The notes under the pieces are model-generated. The model did not search any database. It was not told the DNA's origin and worked only from the letters and a program-made list of their open reading frames with translations. From the NCBI RefSeq assembly GCF_000002075.1, contig NW_004797617.1, positions 708,539-772,538 on the forward strand: a DNA stretch of 64,000 nucleotides, written 5' to 3'. Source of the DNA: Aplysia californica (lineage: Eukaryota > Mollusca > Gastropoda > Aplysiida > Aplysiidae). Below are positions 44,201 through 57,600 of the stretch, in pieces. Positions within the stretch are counted from its first letter, which is position 1. Each line of letters starts with the position of its first letter. The position numbers and the translations under genes are program-made.

Positions 44201-45055
44201 CTGAAAAATATCATGTTCATTTATTGATAGTTTCGATTGTAATGATTATTGCAATAAGTATAGTTACAGTAACATGAAATTGAGAACATTCATTTTCAGT
44301 TCTTTCAGAGCATCAATCAATGTGCAGGGGTGAGTGAGGGATGGGAGATGCAGTGCTCTTTCACTTTCTAGATGTAATAATTTAATGTTACCTACTGGAG
44401 GATGATCAACCCGCAATTATGTGCCAAGTTTTTTGTGGGGGTGTTTTCTGAGAAAGAAACCAGTGGCTGGGGAAATAAAATGTTGTCCAGTAAGTGGAGG
44501 GGAGAAAGAGGGGGGGGGGGGGGATTTCTCCAATTATCAGGTGACGTCTAAGTCTAAGAATACAGAAAAAAAGACTGGTTAATTCAATAATTAAATATCC
44601 ACCAATCAAGAACGTAGATCTAGCCTATTTGTTATCAAATTAAATGCCTAACAATAGATCTACAAACATTTCCATCGGTAACAGTACGCAGTAACCCCCT
44701 TCCGAGTGTTAAGTTAAGCGTGTGATGACATGTTACTATAAATAGAACTACCAGTTCAACTATTCACGGCTTTATTAAATTCTTTCACTTTGTCGACCAG
44801 AGCTGCTTGGATTTCGTTGCATTTAGAATAAATTAGGTGTTATTAGTTGAAAAGACTGCAAAAATACCACCATGAAGGGATACATTGTTGTATAAATCGC
44901 ATTTAATTCACTATGAGGTGGTGAAAATGTAGGTCAGCGTGATTCCTACCAAACAATAACAAATCCAACCACACTGCAAGTGGTGGCCGATTAGTCTTAT
45001 TTTTCAAAACACAATATTCATAAGTATCCTAAAAGAAAATTATGATAATACTTAC

Positions 45056-45082
45056 ATAAATCGACGCCATGAACAGATCCAT
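45056..45082 (-). CDS. Putative antisense micro-gene, exon 1
   Basis: Minus-strand ATG at 45082 encodes MDLFMASIY and ends at a consensus donor GTAAGT. An in-frame TGA lies 12 bases upstream of the ATG, so this would be the true start. A CCAAT-type box (CTGATTGG on minus) lies about 50 bases upstream and may be part of a promoter. Confidence 0.33.
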
Positions 45083-45932
45083 CGAATGTTTCTTTCACTG
45101 AACCATCATATAATCGTCTGCTGGTTGGGTCCAATCAGAGGGGGCGGCAATGAGCGATGGAACAGCCACAATGGCAGAATGACGATCTCCCAAAAGTGGG
45201 TGTTACCCCACTTCAGAAAAAGTAATATTTCTACTTCGTGGAATGTAGTTGGCTTTTCTAAACACACAAACTTGATGGCAGAGATGTCTACGAATATGAC
45301 TCTGGCATGGATAGCCCGATTTGTGTCGAATTTAATATTTTTAAATGCTTTCTGCGTCTTTACATCGTACCTATTGCGCTTTCCGCTCAGAATAAAAACA
45401 TAAACACATTCCCCGGAATTCTCCTGAAATCACAGATTTTTGTTTCAAACCGCAAGAAAATTTGATGATTCGCGTCTGAGAAATCGAAATTTTAAACAAG
45501 TACCCCCCAAATGTAAGCGCGCAAATTTGCGAGACGGTCAAGTTTTCTCGTCTTAAACTTTAGTCAATTAAAAACTAAATATGCAATCATAAGTATCAGT
45601 TTCTCGTTCACAATGGAGAAGGAAAGACACAGAAAACAGTGGTATAATTTTTATTAGTGTTTACAAAAATTAAAACCAGCTAAATAGTTGGATGAAGTTG
45701 TCCAAATCTGGCTGTCTGCCTTCAAAACAGGCCGTCTGCGGTATCTAATTTTATGAATAACAAACACTTTTTACTCTATTTAGAAATAAAGACGTTTCTT
45801 TTACCGTGACCAGTTCATTTTAAAAAATTGATTAAAGAGCTGAATTCTCTATTTTTAGTCCCGTACTTGCACTTGTCCACAGATGATGTCTGTAGTAGTA
45901 CTGTGTAATAAGTTTTGTGTTTTTTATTTCAG

Positions 45933-46032
45933 TGTACGAGAGAAGTGATGAGCTTATCGCTAAGAACACGTCTGTCACAGTATCCCGAGTTCCTGTGACA
46001 AAAAGTACTGCTAGTAGTACGCAGAAGTCATG
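45933..46032 (+). CDS. RBBP6: RBBP6 homologue, coding exon 2 (end of DWNN domain)
   Basis: The two first bases complete GTG, then YERSDELIAKNTSVTVSRVP and VTKSTASSTQKS. This matches the second half of the DWNN domain (human EEYTDDNALIPKNSSVIVRR, remembered). The acceptor TTTATTTCAG and donor ATG|GTATGT fit consensus. The exon is 100 bases and leaves TG to be completed by exon 3 as Trp. Confidence 0.9.
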
Positions 46033-48291
46033 GTATGTTTTTCTTTCTCTTTTCTTTTTTATGTTGTGAGTCATGGGGTGGGGTGTTGGTCCCCATCTCC
46101 TGTTCAGTTCACATCATGTGAGTTTTGTGCTTGCATATCATTAATGCTCTGCTGGAACCTCGCTAGCTCGAGTTTTGCTCAGAAATCTTTTTATTTTTTC
46201 TTACCAAAAGTTTCCTGATACACAATGTACTTCAAATTCAAACTATAAATGCTCAAAAATACATTGCAGCTTTTGCCTTGGGGTATATATGTCGGATCAG
46301 GAGAGTGATTGTGGGTCTGATCTAGACCTACCGAACATGTTTATAGGCTCTGATTCAGACTTGGCTGAAGTTGCTCAGGGACTTGGGGAAATAATGGTTC
46401 GGACATTGTAGATCTACTCGACTTTTGTCCAGAGGGAGGTGTTTCAATTGCTGAGGTTGGAGTGGGGAAGATTGACTTTTTGACATTCCTGACGAAACTG
46501 AGGGTCCCAGGCTAAATTGGATTTTTTAAAAATTCTTCACACATTCAATTTGCTCTAATTTTTTACTTTTACGCTCCTAAAATTTTGAAGAATAAGAATG
46601 TTATGGAGAAAAAAAAGTTTTCTGTCTGAAATTTGCTTTTCTCCCAGTTTAATTCAGCATTCATGGAAAATAATGCAGAGAAACATTCAGCAGTCAAAGG
46701 GTTAAATTCTGTGCAAACCTCGCTGTCTTTCTCCATTTTGTCACTTACTTTGTTGATTTCATGTGTAGAGGGACAACAAAAAAATGTTCACCCACAAAAT
46801 GTATAATAGTTTACTAGCTAGGCATCGGGACGACCGAGAACATGTGAAACATGTGCTTTTAAACACAACCCAAAGAAAACGAGGTTAGTCCAGAGCAACT
46901 GAAAGTTACGTATTGTGCTGCGCTGTTCTGACCCTCGCTAACACCTGAATGAGGTTCAACAGAGTAGCGCTGTAGATGGAAAAAACCTCGCTGACGAAAA
47001 GATGTTTTGTTGCTAACTCAGATTGTGTAATATGTGCTGGGTAAAACACATACTTCATTGCAGGATTTTGTTTAAGGCCCACCACAACACGTTGACAAAA
47101 ATTTGATTGCCTAAGTGTTGACATTGACTATGTTAAGCTGTTTTTATTTGTCTCTCCTATAGAATTTTAAAATTCGAGTTAACAAGGTTCCAGTGTAGCA
47201 TGGACAATATGTAAAAAATTTGTGAATCTTTCCTGAACAAGGCAGGGGTCTAGTGATAAGGTTAGCTGTTCCCTTTGCACACAAGCTTTAGATTCTCGTG
47301 TAGGAAATATATTTTATTTGGTTTCTCTGTCTTTCAGCTGTAATATAGAATTGCACACAGCTAGGATTTGTCCTAATAGGCAGGGTCGAATCAAAGTTTC
47401 CATGGGGGGTGATACTGTTGGTTGATGGGTAATATGATGTGGTTGGCCTTTTCTGCTTTTCCATCTTGCTTTTGTCCTTCATCTGTGTCTGTGGAAATGT
47501 GCCTGTCAGTGAGCTGGTTCGACATATAATCTGTAAAGACGTCTAATTACTATTACCAAGTGCATATGTGAGCGTGCCTGGTGAAAGTTGTCAAAAGACG
47601 CATTTGTTCGAATGGAGATGTCAGGCTTCAAAGGTCAAAAATAGAATTTTTGACAAAAACTAAATTCTATTAAAAACGGATTCTTTAGCCATTTATATAT
47701 CGGTATTTACAAGGACTTGTTTCTTTACTTTATAATACATTTTTAAAGATTTTTTTATTAGAAGTGCATAATCCTAAAAAAATGCATGAGAAAATTGTTT
47801 TTTCAAGTAGACATTGCGGATGGTTTCTCTTGCCCATTCATAAAGTCGACTCAATCTCAATGCATACCAAAATTTAGGTCATTCTCTTTCCTCTCTAATG
47901 GCGAGTAGTGTGCATGAATATCTAGAACATGTAAATAAAGCGAAGCTTGCAAAATTCTTCCTCAAGGTTGTGGTGACTTTTTGGATACAATATAATATAA
48001 ACACTTAAAAGCTGTACTTTTCTCTTAAATGCTTTTTTAAGTTGGTTTGTGAGTAGCGAATGTGTCGTCTCGAAGCGTAGATCTATCTACTTGAAGCAGA
48101 AATGAAGGGGAAACTTTAAAGCTGTTTTTTTCCAAAAGTGTTTCCGTACCCTGCCTTACAAAATCACCCATATCTAAAAAAAAACACAACCTACTGGAGA
48201 TATCTTATAAATTAAAAAAGCATATTGTTCAGAAATGAATGGTGTCTGTACTTCAATGCATCATTTGGTACCTTTCACCGTGCACAAAAGT

Positions 48292-48510
48292 GGCGTTGGT
48301 GGCCTAGTGGTTAGATTGTGGGTGTAACCGTGAGATTGCGGGTTCAGGGGTTCGAGCCTCAGCTCAGTCCGATGTTTTGTCCTTGGGAAAGGCAGTTTAC
48401 ACGAATTTCCCGCTTGGCGCGGTCCTACCGGAGATGGACGTTAAACTAGGAGGCCCCGCCCCTTAAGTAACCTAATAGTGTTGATAGGGGCGTTAAACCC
48501 ATACTTTTTC
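48292..48510 (+). mobile_element. tRNA-derived SINE of a second type
   Basis: Box A TGGCCTAGTGGTTA and box B GGGGTTCGAGCC, then GTCCTTGGGAAAGGCAGTTT, a block common in metazoan SINEs, and a 3' part with GACGTTAAACTAGG and GGGCGTTAAACCC. The tail is unrelated to the I-group LINE tail. Confidence 0.7.
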
Positions 48511-48639
48511 ACCATTCACTATGCACAAACTCATATTTGTAGGTGGTTGGCGGGTGCTCTGGTGTGTTTGCTCCTTCTTTCCTATCAAACAACTATCGTC
48601 CTTATCTCCCCTTCTTCTTTTTTATGTGTTACTCTCTTG

Positions 48640-48720
48640 TAACACCTCCAATCTTCTGGCGCTCATATGACCTTATGCGAGCACCGTAAAACCTTACGAA
48701 AACTTAACTTTTACTAAAAC
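48640..48720 (+). mobile_element. SINE 3' end, copy E (LINE-shared tail)
   Basis: GGCGCTCATATGACCTTATG at 48658 and GAGCACCGTAAAAC, with the middle CAGTTGC shortened, then an A-rich end. The 5' body is not clearly recognisable. Confidence 0.6.
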
Positions 48721-48763
48721 AAAACATTAATTTTGTGTTCTCCTTTTTCTTCCTCTTCCTCAG

Positions 48764-48830
48764 GGAGGCGTTCAAGCAGAAGTGTGCCAAAGTAGTACGT
48801 GTCCCAGTGGTAACTTGTGGTCCCAAGTAG
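48764..48830 (+). CDS. RBBP6: RBBP6 homologue, exon 3 with alternative read-through stop
   Basis: The first base completes Trp, then EAFKQKCAKVVRVPV up to a donor at 48810 (CCCAGTG|GTAACT). A second possible donor is GTACGT at 48795. If the donor is not used, the frame adds VTCGPK and stops at TAG 48828-48830, with AATAAA at 48884-48889. This yields about 110 residues, close to the human DWNN-only isoform (118 residues, remembered). Downstream RBBP6 exons (zinc knuckle, RING) were not found in the window. Confidence 0.6.
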
Positions 48831-48883
48831 ATAAGTTTTTATTTTGCTCAATGATTAAGATCAATTATGATGTTTGTGCTTTC

Positions 48884-48889
48884 AATAAA
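48884..48889 (+). promoter_or_regulatory. Possible polyadenylation signal AATAAA
   Basis: It lies 54 bases after the read-through stop of RBBP6 exon 3. A T-rich stretch follows. It would serve the short DWNN-only transcript. Confidence 0.4.
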
Positions 48890-48899
48890 AGCCAAGGTT

Positions 48900-51800
48900 T
48901 TCCAGTCATGCATACACATTCTGTCTATACCATACAACAGTACTTTCATCTTTGTAGGTGGGGGAAGGGGGGAGTGTGGCTGTTTTCACTTTGAGCCATT
49001 GAAAGTGCTGGTCTTACACCATTGTGTAGCCGAGAACCTAGGTTCTACATGACTTTAATTGTTGTGTGTTGGGTTGAATAACGCAAATTGATGACTTTTG
49101 AAAGACCGTTTGATGTTCACAATTTTTGAACATCTGTATTGTGTTTGAGGCTTGACCTTCTGAAATTTTATTTTAATGAAAAATCTCATGTTGGCAACAG
49201 AAATATCTCGGATGTTCCATGGTGTTTATGTTTGGTGCCAATATTATAGTTGGAGTTTACTGGTTCTCATCATTACTGCTTATGTTCCAAATGAGATTTT
49301 AAGTAATCTCTCCTTGGTGGCTGGTGAGTTGGGAGTTGCGATGGGATGTTTTAAGAAGCAAAGCATCATATTTGTCGTTTTTTGCACCACTGATGGATTG
49401 GATAGGAATTCGTATACTTAAAAAGATACCTGTCATTGTGTGTTTACTTGTGTGATCCAATTGAGTGATGAGATGCGAACTGCTGTGTGAGAGGTATGGT
49501 GGTTTCTTGAAAAGAAGTGCAAAAGAGGGATGTGGAAAAGTTGCGTGCCTGTTTTGACGTGTTGTGTTGATTCTGTCTTCCTATTGTATGACAGTAAAAT
49601 GTTAGTGAAATAATAGTTGTGTTGAAGTTTTTTGCTTTCTAGAAAAGAATACTTACTGTAAAATGTTTGGCAAGTCTGAAACTATGAATATGAGCATATT
49701 TTATTTTTCACTCTTTAAATTTTTACTGATAGAATTTAGAGGTATGGTTGTGTCATTCCTAGGTTTGTCTTCAGTCAATGGTGCAATGACAAATTCATTG
49801 AATTGTACCGGCAATAGCAAGGGGAACTTGTTGTTAAACATTGCCAGAAAGGGAAATCTATGTAGGTGAAGAATTCTCACAAGCTAAAATTTTGTTGGAA
49901 AAGGAAAAATACGTGCTATGGGTCTTTTCAAACAGGCTCCCAAATGCCATTTTCAACCCTCTGAAAGCACTGAGGTTCAATTTATGCCCCCTGAACTACC
50001 ACCGGGACACTGTCCTTGGTCCCTGCTGCAGGGCCTGTTCTGCTGTGCAGCCCCCAGATCCTAGGCACGCTTTTCGTTACTTTTCAGTTTTAGCTGTTGG
50101 AAGTACTGTACAATGCCTTTTGGTAGTAAAAAGTTTTGAGAACATTCATGTTAATTTTTAGTCATTTGTAGTTTGGATGAGGATGTAGTGAGACCTGCTG
50201 TAGTCAGCAGTTTGGAAATGGTTTGCTGTGGTCATCCATTGCATATTTTTCTCCATGCTTCATTTTAGGGATTGTTCCCTTAACTGTGTGTATGTATGTG
50301 CTCATTCGGAAGTGAATTAAATTAACATATTTTGTTAATGTTTGTATTTTTAAACACTTGCAAAAATGCTGTTCAAGAATTTGTACATTTATTTGAATCT
50401 TTTCTACCTGCTTTTTTCCCCCCGGCATTTTTACTTGTATGGAAAATCATGTTTTTACATTTTACTCAATTTTGGTATTTTCTCATTGTAACAGACCACA
50501 TTTTTGGTTCTGAATTCAGGTGCTTTAAAGGAATTTTTGTGCCTTTTGTACTGATTTTATGAATAGAAAAGGTGGGGTGGTGAGACAAGTATGATTATGG
50601 TTTGGGTTTTTTTTCAATGGTTTGCATTTTATGCCTTTGCCTTTTTAAAATCATTTCGATGTTTATGTTTTACGAAACATGCGGCCACCTGCAAGCTTAG
50701 ACAGCTTAGATCTGTTAATCGATTGCTTGCAAACCTAGCAGTAGAGTAATACTAGCAAATTTGGTACTGATTTGCACATTTTTTATTCCTGAATACGAAT
50801 CTACACAGTGCTTGTGGCTAAAACTCCTTCCAGAAGAATAAGAGCCTGGTTATTAGCGTGACGTACATGTAACATTATATTGGCAACCAGAAACGGCAAA
50901 TTTTGTCAATTTTCGTGACATACATAGTATGGCTTAGAGCTAAAAACTACACATTTTCATGACGTACCAGGTACATCATAAGGCAAAAAAGGGGTGTAAA
51001 ATACAAAAGGTACTAACCAGTAAAGGATCTGAATGGCGTCCTTTCAAATCTGCTTGAAATACCGTCTAAACTCCTGCTTTTTAGCCGTCAGTGTTTTTAT
51101 GTGAAGAACATTTAACTACCACACTGCTATAGGATATTGTCTGCCTGCAGTTTTATTCAACAGCCAAAAATGATAGCTTTCTGTATAATGTTTCCCCTGT
51201 TTTAGTCCAGGGGTGTTCTTGAAAATAAGGACTTCTGTAATACTTTTTAAAAAAATTTTGGGAAGAGTGGAGGGATTTGACACAACTGAACGTGGAGTGA
51301 TTTGACAATCCGATTTTATTCTAGTTTCAGGGTTTATTTAATTATGCCACCATTGTCAGTTGTCTCAAGGACACCATCATGTATGTTCAGTTGGTGGAAG
51401 TTGTTGGTAGAAGTTGATTGCAGTTTTAATGAAGGTGTGACGGTAGTAAGAAGAAAGTGGGTTCATTGAGCTTGTTTCACCATCTTATCAGTCAAAAAAA
51501 AAATGTTTGGTCAATGCAAGTGCATTAATGAATGAATGTTCCTTGTTGTTGGTTTGTTATAAAGACTTACACTACAGATCTGTGATATTTTAGATACATT
51601 TTTCTTTGACTAGAGTATATACACTCTCTATGCTTCCTTTGCTCTGTGATAATTTTTACTGGTGAAGGTGGGCCCACCATTACCTCAGACGATATCATAC
51701 TTCACCATTGAGTGGGTGGCCCGGGTTTGATTTCCCATGGGGCGTTCATCTAAGTTGTTGGGGGGGTAAGGCTTGGTCCTTACGAAGACAGAATTTAAAT

Positions 51801-54540
51801 TTAGAGGTTGCCACCTCTTAAATAAACTTACGGTGATAACAGGGGGTTTAAACAATTTAACATTATTGCTTATCTGGAAGTCACAAGTTTAGAGAAACTT
51901 GGGTTATGACATATGAATGTGTGTATGCCCATGTTGTGCTGTGGATTTATTGTCTTGTATGGAAAATTTTGTGTGGAAGTCTTTAGGTTGTAAAGTGATT
52001 TCTGGTCTAGGCTTGGGTCCCTGTGCTTATAAAGGTGAAGTGGGTGTTTGGGATCCTGAAAGTTGCTTTTGTTGAGAATATTTGTTGCCAAATTTGATGT
52101 AGTTCTTTGCGTGTCAAAGTGAGTGGTCTTGTGGGAGCAAGATGTGGAATTTCTCAGTTCCTTCTTTGAACCCGTTGCCACAAGGTTGTATGACAGCAAC
52201 TTTTCAAGTATACCATGTCTTCTTTACTTGCTGCAGAACATTGACAGTTTCCTTGAGCTCACAGCAACTGACTTTTTTGTTGTTGTTTTTTTGGTATGCA
52301 CTGGCTTAGATAGCCGTATGTGTTTCCATCGAACGTAAGATGTAGACCTCTGCATGCCAAACTCTATCCTTAGTTATGATAAGGCAGTGCCTTCTAATAT
52401 CCTTGGATGCTTAAACTCAAACCTTTCATCTCATGGCTGGAAGTGAAGAGCTCAAATAGCCTGTGGAATCCTTTCCACAGTGTGTGCATTTCCTTTGGTG
52501 TGTCTTGTTCTCTTTTCAACTTGCCAGGTTTCTTTGCTTAACTTTAAAAAAAAAAAACCCTGAACTTTTGATTTGATTTGAGTTCTTTTTGAAACGTTTT
52601 TATCTTCTGTGCTTGTGCCTCTAGCTTTGTTTTGAGCCTCAAGGTTATTTTTATATGGCTGGTATATTTGACTTATATGTGTCATCTTTTGTTCTGCACG
52701 ATCTTGCTTTTTTTGTTTTTTTTCTGGGTGTTGGAACTGGCATCTGTGGTGTGTGGTTTGGCGATTTGCTGTCGCACGCAGGAGACCTGAGTTCATCCGG
52801 GGGGGGGGGGTGAATTTTTATTGAGTTTCTCGGTCTTTCTACTTGGATATTGTGTCCTTCTCTTAATGATCTAAATTGTGCCATGGGGATGTAAAAACAC
52901 CTACCTGAAAGAATGTTTTTGGGGGTGTTGGAGAAAAATTTTTTCCCTTCATCTGTAGAATGGTTGCTCCCACAATTTTCAGATGGAGCAGAAATAAATT
53001 CCAATATTAAAAATGTGGCAGACGCAACTGTCAATTCCGGCCATGGAAGTGGTGACAATTGTCTTATAATGTATCTCATGATTCATTATGTAGTTTAACT
53101 ATAGTATGGGGGGGGGGGGGTGCCTATTATCCTAAGATTCTTTGACACCAGCACTTCTATACTGATTTTACTTGCACTTTTTAAGTTGTTGGAAGACCCC
53201 ACTGGAAGGTTCCATTTCTATACTTTTCCTCTTTTCAACATCAGTTGTGTCTTGATTTTTTTCCCTGCATTATGGTTATCTTACAGATTTCTCTCCAAAC
53301 TGAAGAATGTATTCACTTCTACGTTTGCTTCCTTTTTTTTATTGGTCTTTACAGAGGGTTGTACTGTTTGCTCTGGTGCACAAAATATTTGAGTTTGATT
53401 CCGACATGGTGAATATATTTCATGGAGCAAATTGTCTCGTTCTGCTGGGGTATGTTCTGGACAGCCTAAGTGGGCCAAATCATTCATGTCATGCCTACCA
53501 AAAATTATAAGAACCTAGTAATGCCCAAATATATCCTCTGATGAATATAATTTTCATTTGACATGTATTTTGTAGTGTCAGTGCTTAATTGAGAGTGTGA
53601 AGTCTGCATGTTTGTTTTGTTGTGGGGTTGTGTTTTTTGGTGGTGGGGGGGGGGGTTTGCTTGTTTTCCTTTTTTGTTTACATCTTCTTGTTCTGCAGTC
53701 CTACACAATAGTTGTTTTTTTGTGGGTTTTTTAACGTTTACTCAATAGCACAATATATTTTTTTTAGATATGGCATAACCCTGAAGTCTAGTAATTGGGG
53801 GGGGGGGGGGGGGGGGCACTAGGTATAGCCATTCCATCAGATAGCAGGAATAGCCATTCCATCAGATAGCAGGAAACCAGTTAATAAAAATTAGCTAGTT
53901 GAATCATGCAAAATATTTTCAACTCATGATATCGACTAGTGGCAAGTGAATAGTCTTTGCTTGGAAAGTGACTCTAGGCAGGTGTTCTAGCACTTGTTTT
54001 ATTAAGTTGACTCAAAAGCTGTATACAAAAGTTTTGGTGTCATTTATCAGTGCATGCCTACCTGATTTTAGTTGCCTGTGCAATGTCATTTTGGCTCTGC
54101 ACTTAGTTATGTAATAGAGTCGTGTAATTTTAAAGATCATTTTTCTTTTTCTACCCTATTTTTGTGAACAACAAAAAAAATGTCCTTGGTCTCTGTGAAC
54201 CAAACATTTTTGGTATACCTTCAATAGATCCTGAGACACTCCCTTTTGTTTTCTTTCACCTTCATGGGCTTTGTTTAAAATGTGATTGTCACTGGCATCT
54301 GTTGTGTAGTTTTAGGCTCTGCTGTTCGTTCAAAAGTTCAGTTCCTGCAAACACCCCTCCCCCACTCCCCTTCCTCCTCCCAGGGCAGTGCCGCTGACTG
54401 AAGTGTCTTTAGGCCATTCGCTAAGGGGGACATTGACTTGTTCTTATGCACAGTAGAATTGTAAATGGGCTGATTCAACGTCATGCTCATAACTATGCCT
54501 GAAATGCAACAGGGAACTGCTGCTTTTTCATTCCTAATCC
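48900..54540. other. Long T/G-rich non-coding stretch
   Basis: No exon or element is supported. Poly-G runs lie near 52799, 53107, 53645 and 53800. Likely intron 3 of RBBP6 if the gene continues. A 31-bp-type tandem duplication (ATAGCCATTCCATCAGATAG) lies at about 53825-53880. Confidence 0.5.
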
Positions 54541-54676
54541 TTACTATCGTCATTTTGCTTCTGCTTCTTTTGTCATACTCTTGTGACTCGCTATTTCCGG
54601 GTTGCCTTGGTGGTCGAAACAGACGCTGTGCTGTTGAAGCTAGAGAGGTGAGCAGAGTAAGCCTGATTCCCTGTAA
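54540..54676 (+). mobile_element. SINE copy D, left part
   Basis: Ends AAGCCTGATTCCCTGTAA at 54676, where the hAT element begins. The block equals AGCCTGATCCCCTGTAAGGA of copy C. The right part resumes at 57768. Confidence 0.65.
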
Positions 54677-57600
54677 CAGAGATGCCAACCTTTTGGGACC
54701 AAAATAAGGGACAATTTCAGGGACACCACTGCGTGCGCGCCAAAAAATGTTCGCTGCCGCTCGTCTGAAAAGGAATTAATTTATGCATGAAAAATTTCTA
54801 ACATGGGTTAGATCTAATTTAAACAAGACAACTCATCGCTGATGTTGAAGGAGAATGCATGTATACTGAAGTGAAGGAAATCAATATTTAGAGAATTGCT
54901 CGGGCTTAGGGCCACTGGCATTGGCACCAGCAGTCTCTTTACTCAAGCTTTTCTTTGTGGCTCCTTTGCATGAAACCACCAAGTCTTGAAAGTTTATAGG
55001 AGTGGCAGTCAGCTCCTTTTTGTTTGAGGATCATCAAGTTTTTGAGAGTGTTTACCCCCTTATTGGCTCTGAATTCAGTCCTGATTCTTCTCACCAGACT
55101 AAAAATTCTCTCATAGGAGGTATTGCTGTGTTGAATTTATAGAATTCTTTGCATCATTGTTGGCAGATGAGGCAGTGTTGTAGCATAACAATCATCTTTC
55201 AAATGTGCTAATTGCTGCCATTGTTTGTCCATGCTCATTTGAATTGTTTCCCCATTGTTTTTTAAAGTGAAATTTGGCATTTCACTCTCAGCCAGCCATT
55301 TAAATGTAGAAAATTCCTCCTAAAGTGAGTCGCATGTGGCTCCTGAGGGCAAAATGGTGGGGAATTTAGCAATGAAGTATCTCAAGTCTGAAAATTTTCC
55401 ATCTCCCCTCTCATTGACGTCAGCAACCACTGCATGTTGCAATAGTTTTTCATTGAGGGGCAAGTTCTTTAACTGCTGTCTTCAGAAAGTTGATGACATT
55501 TTGGAAGAAGTCTTCCTTCCTGTCATCTGAAAATTTGGACTCACTGAGAAATGTCCTGACTTTGTCTCCCACATTGATCTCAGAATTAGTAAGCCAGACA
55601 GAAGATAGTTTGTATTCCACTTCCTGAACATATTTCACCTACCTGGCCTGGGATGGCTGGACAAACATGCCCATCAATTTCCTTCAACATCAAGTTCTTT
55701 TAGAGGTGGATTTTGGGCTCCACACTCTAAAAAACCAAATTTGCCTCTTCAAAAATTTTGATCACAAACTGAAGAAACAAGACATACTACTTTATGGTCT
55801 TTGACTTTTAAGTTCTCCAAAGCATTTTTTTTTTCCTGCTGGCAAGAGATTTACCAGTTCTGCCCCTTGCTTTTTGTCATTGTCACACATGCTCAAAGAA
55901 CAAAGTTAATGGTTTCCACTGTTGTAGAACCCATTCACATGATTTGCTAAGTGACTGCCATTATGTTGGACAATGCTTCACCACTGCCAAAGGGATTGTA
56001 CATAGAATTATAAGCTCACAAATTCAGTCACAAAGGCTAGGAAAATCTTCACCCGAATACTTAATTTAATTAATTAGGCACCTCAAATCATAAATCCCCT
56101 TACTGATTAATTTATACAAGATCTATAGAAATGGGCCGGATAAAGGCCTGAACAATCTATATCTCTGCCAAATAATGATTAGATCTAGGCTATACATTAC
56201 AGAAGCTCTAGTTTCTTCCACATATGATAATTTAAAAATAGTAAACACAGGGACGGCCAGATCAAGAATCGAGATCACTTGAATTTGAGAATGTAGCTGG
56301 ATGTACTGAGATAGATCAGGACTCTTATTAGTTTTGTTCTGTTCAGATCAAGATTTTACTTTGGTGTTGTGTGTGAAATGGAGATATAAAAAAAATTAAA
56401 ATATAGATCTAGATCTAGAAACTACATCTAGCCTAGTCATACTTTTTGCAAACGCGTCCAACAAGATGAAGATTCTGGTTCTCCTTCGACAGCCTTCCGC
56501 AAACTCTATTCTTATTGCCAACCATCACATTTTTGTGTGATCTACAGAAAGTGCCATACAGTTTGAAAATTCCTTTTGATTTCAGATCATCCAAAGTCAT
56601 TTCCAAAATATTTTTACCAGTTCTTTTATCCGATAACTTCTGAATAGAAAGCACATCTGTCCTCGCATCACCTTCCATCTCTAAGCGAACCAAGAGTGGA
56701 AAAAGTTTGTTTTGTCGTTACTAGCATCAGTGGCTAAACTAAAGGGATGGTCTTTCATAGGGTTGATTATCTTTGTTAATTCCTCTTTGGCCATCTCACT
56801 CATCATTCATTATAGCCAGTCTTGGTTTTACCACAGCCACATTTGCAGATTATTTCTGTAGCACTATACTCTTGGTTAAGAAACAAAGCCGAAAACAGAT
56901 CTCCAGTGTGATCCAATGCATTTAGCTGTATATTGTGCTCCATCAGAAAGCGGGTGAAAGGCGTTTCAATTTCAGCCCTTGCTGTTGCCAGTTCTAATCC
57001 CGTATATACTGGACCACCACTGGTTGCTTGCACTGTCTTTCCAAAATTTGTCTTTGGTTGAGACTTAGAAAGAATGTGCTGCTTCTGTTCGATGTCTCGG
57101 ACCCTGCGCGTGTCTTTTCATGTCGCGGATACCTCCGTGGCCTATCGAAAATTCACAGCAAATGTTGCAGCGTGTGAATGTTCCGTCGTTTTTAACAGCA
57201 GCGATGATGAACGGGTAAGTCCTGGTGACTTCGATATTGAATTTGCTCAGCCTTTTGACTTTGTACCTAAATCACAAAGCTTGGGAGGTCGCTTGTTGGC
57301 CATGGTGAAGAAGTGGCGTTAGCACAACTCGACTACTCACAATGACTGAGAATGTTAGGTCTAGGAGCGAGCAGAATGTTGACCAAGTATTATAGACTAC
57401 AGTGCATGCTCTAGAGAATAAAAACACGACCAGATTTGCGGAAATAACAACCTCACGACATTTTTCCTTCTTCTGTCTTTCTTTACTATAGTAATATCTT
57501 GTTACTTGTAACTGAGAAATTACCGAAAATTAATACCTCACTACACTGGTCTGTCTCAAGCTCGCGAATAAAACGTACACACGAAAAAACTGCCTTTAAA

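Larger units (their letters stand above)
40090..45932 (+). other. RBBP6 intron 1 (5.8 kb)
   Basis: Donor GTGAGT at 40090, acceptor TTTTTTATTTCAG ending at 45932. It contains a degenerate tandem repeat, the assembly gap, a full-length SINE and a possible minus-strand micro-gene. Confidence 0.8.
46033..48763 (+). other. RBBP6 intron 2
   Basis: Donor GTATGT at 46033, acceptor CTTCCTCTTCCTCAG ending 48763. It holds a tRNA-derived SINE (48292) and a SINE tail (48658). An acidic open frame near 46290-46411 (MSDQESDCGSDLDLPNMFIG) is not assigned. Confidence 0.7.

Noticed and set aside
48292-48380. Possible tRNA gene
   Set aside because: A and B boxes are present but the acceptor and anticodon stems do not close, and SINE body blocks follow.
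51690-51760. tRNA-like box B (CCCGGGTTTGATTTCCC)
   Set aside because: No box A at proper spacing and no SINE body recognised.
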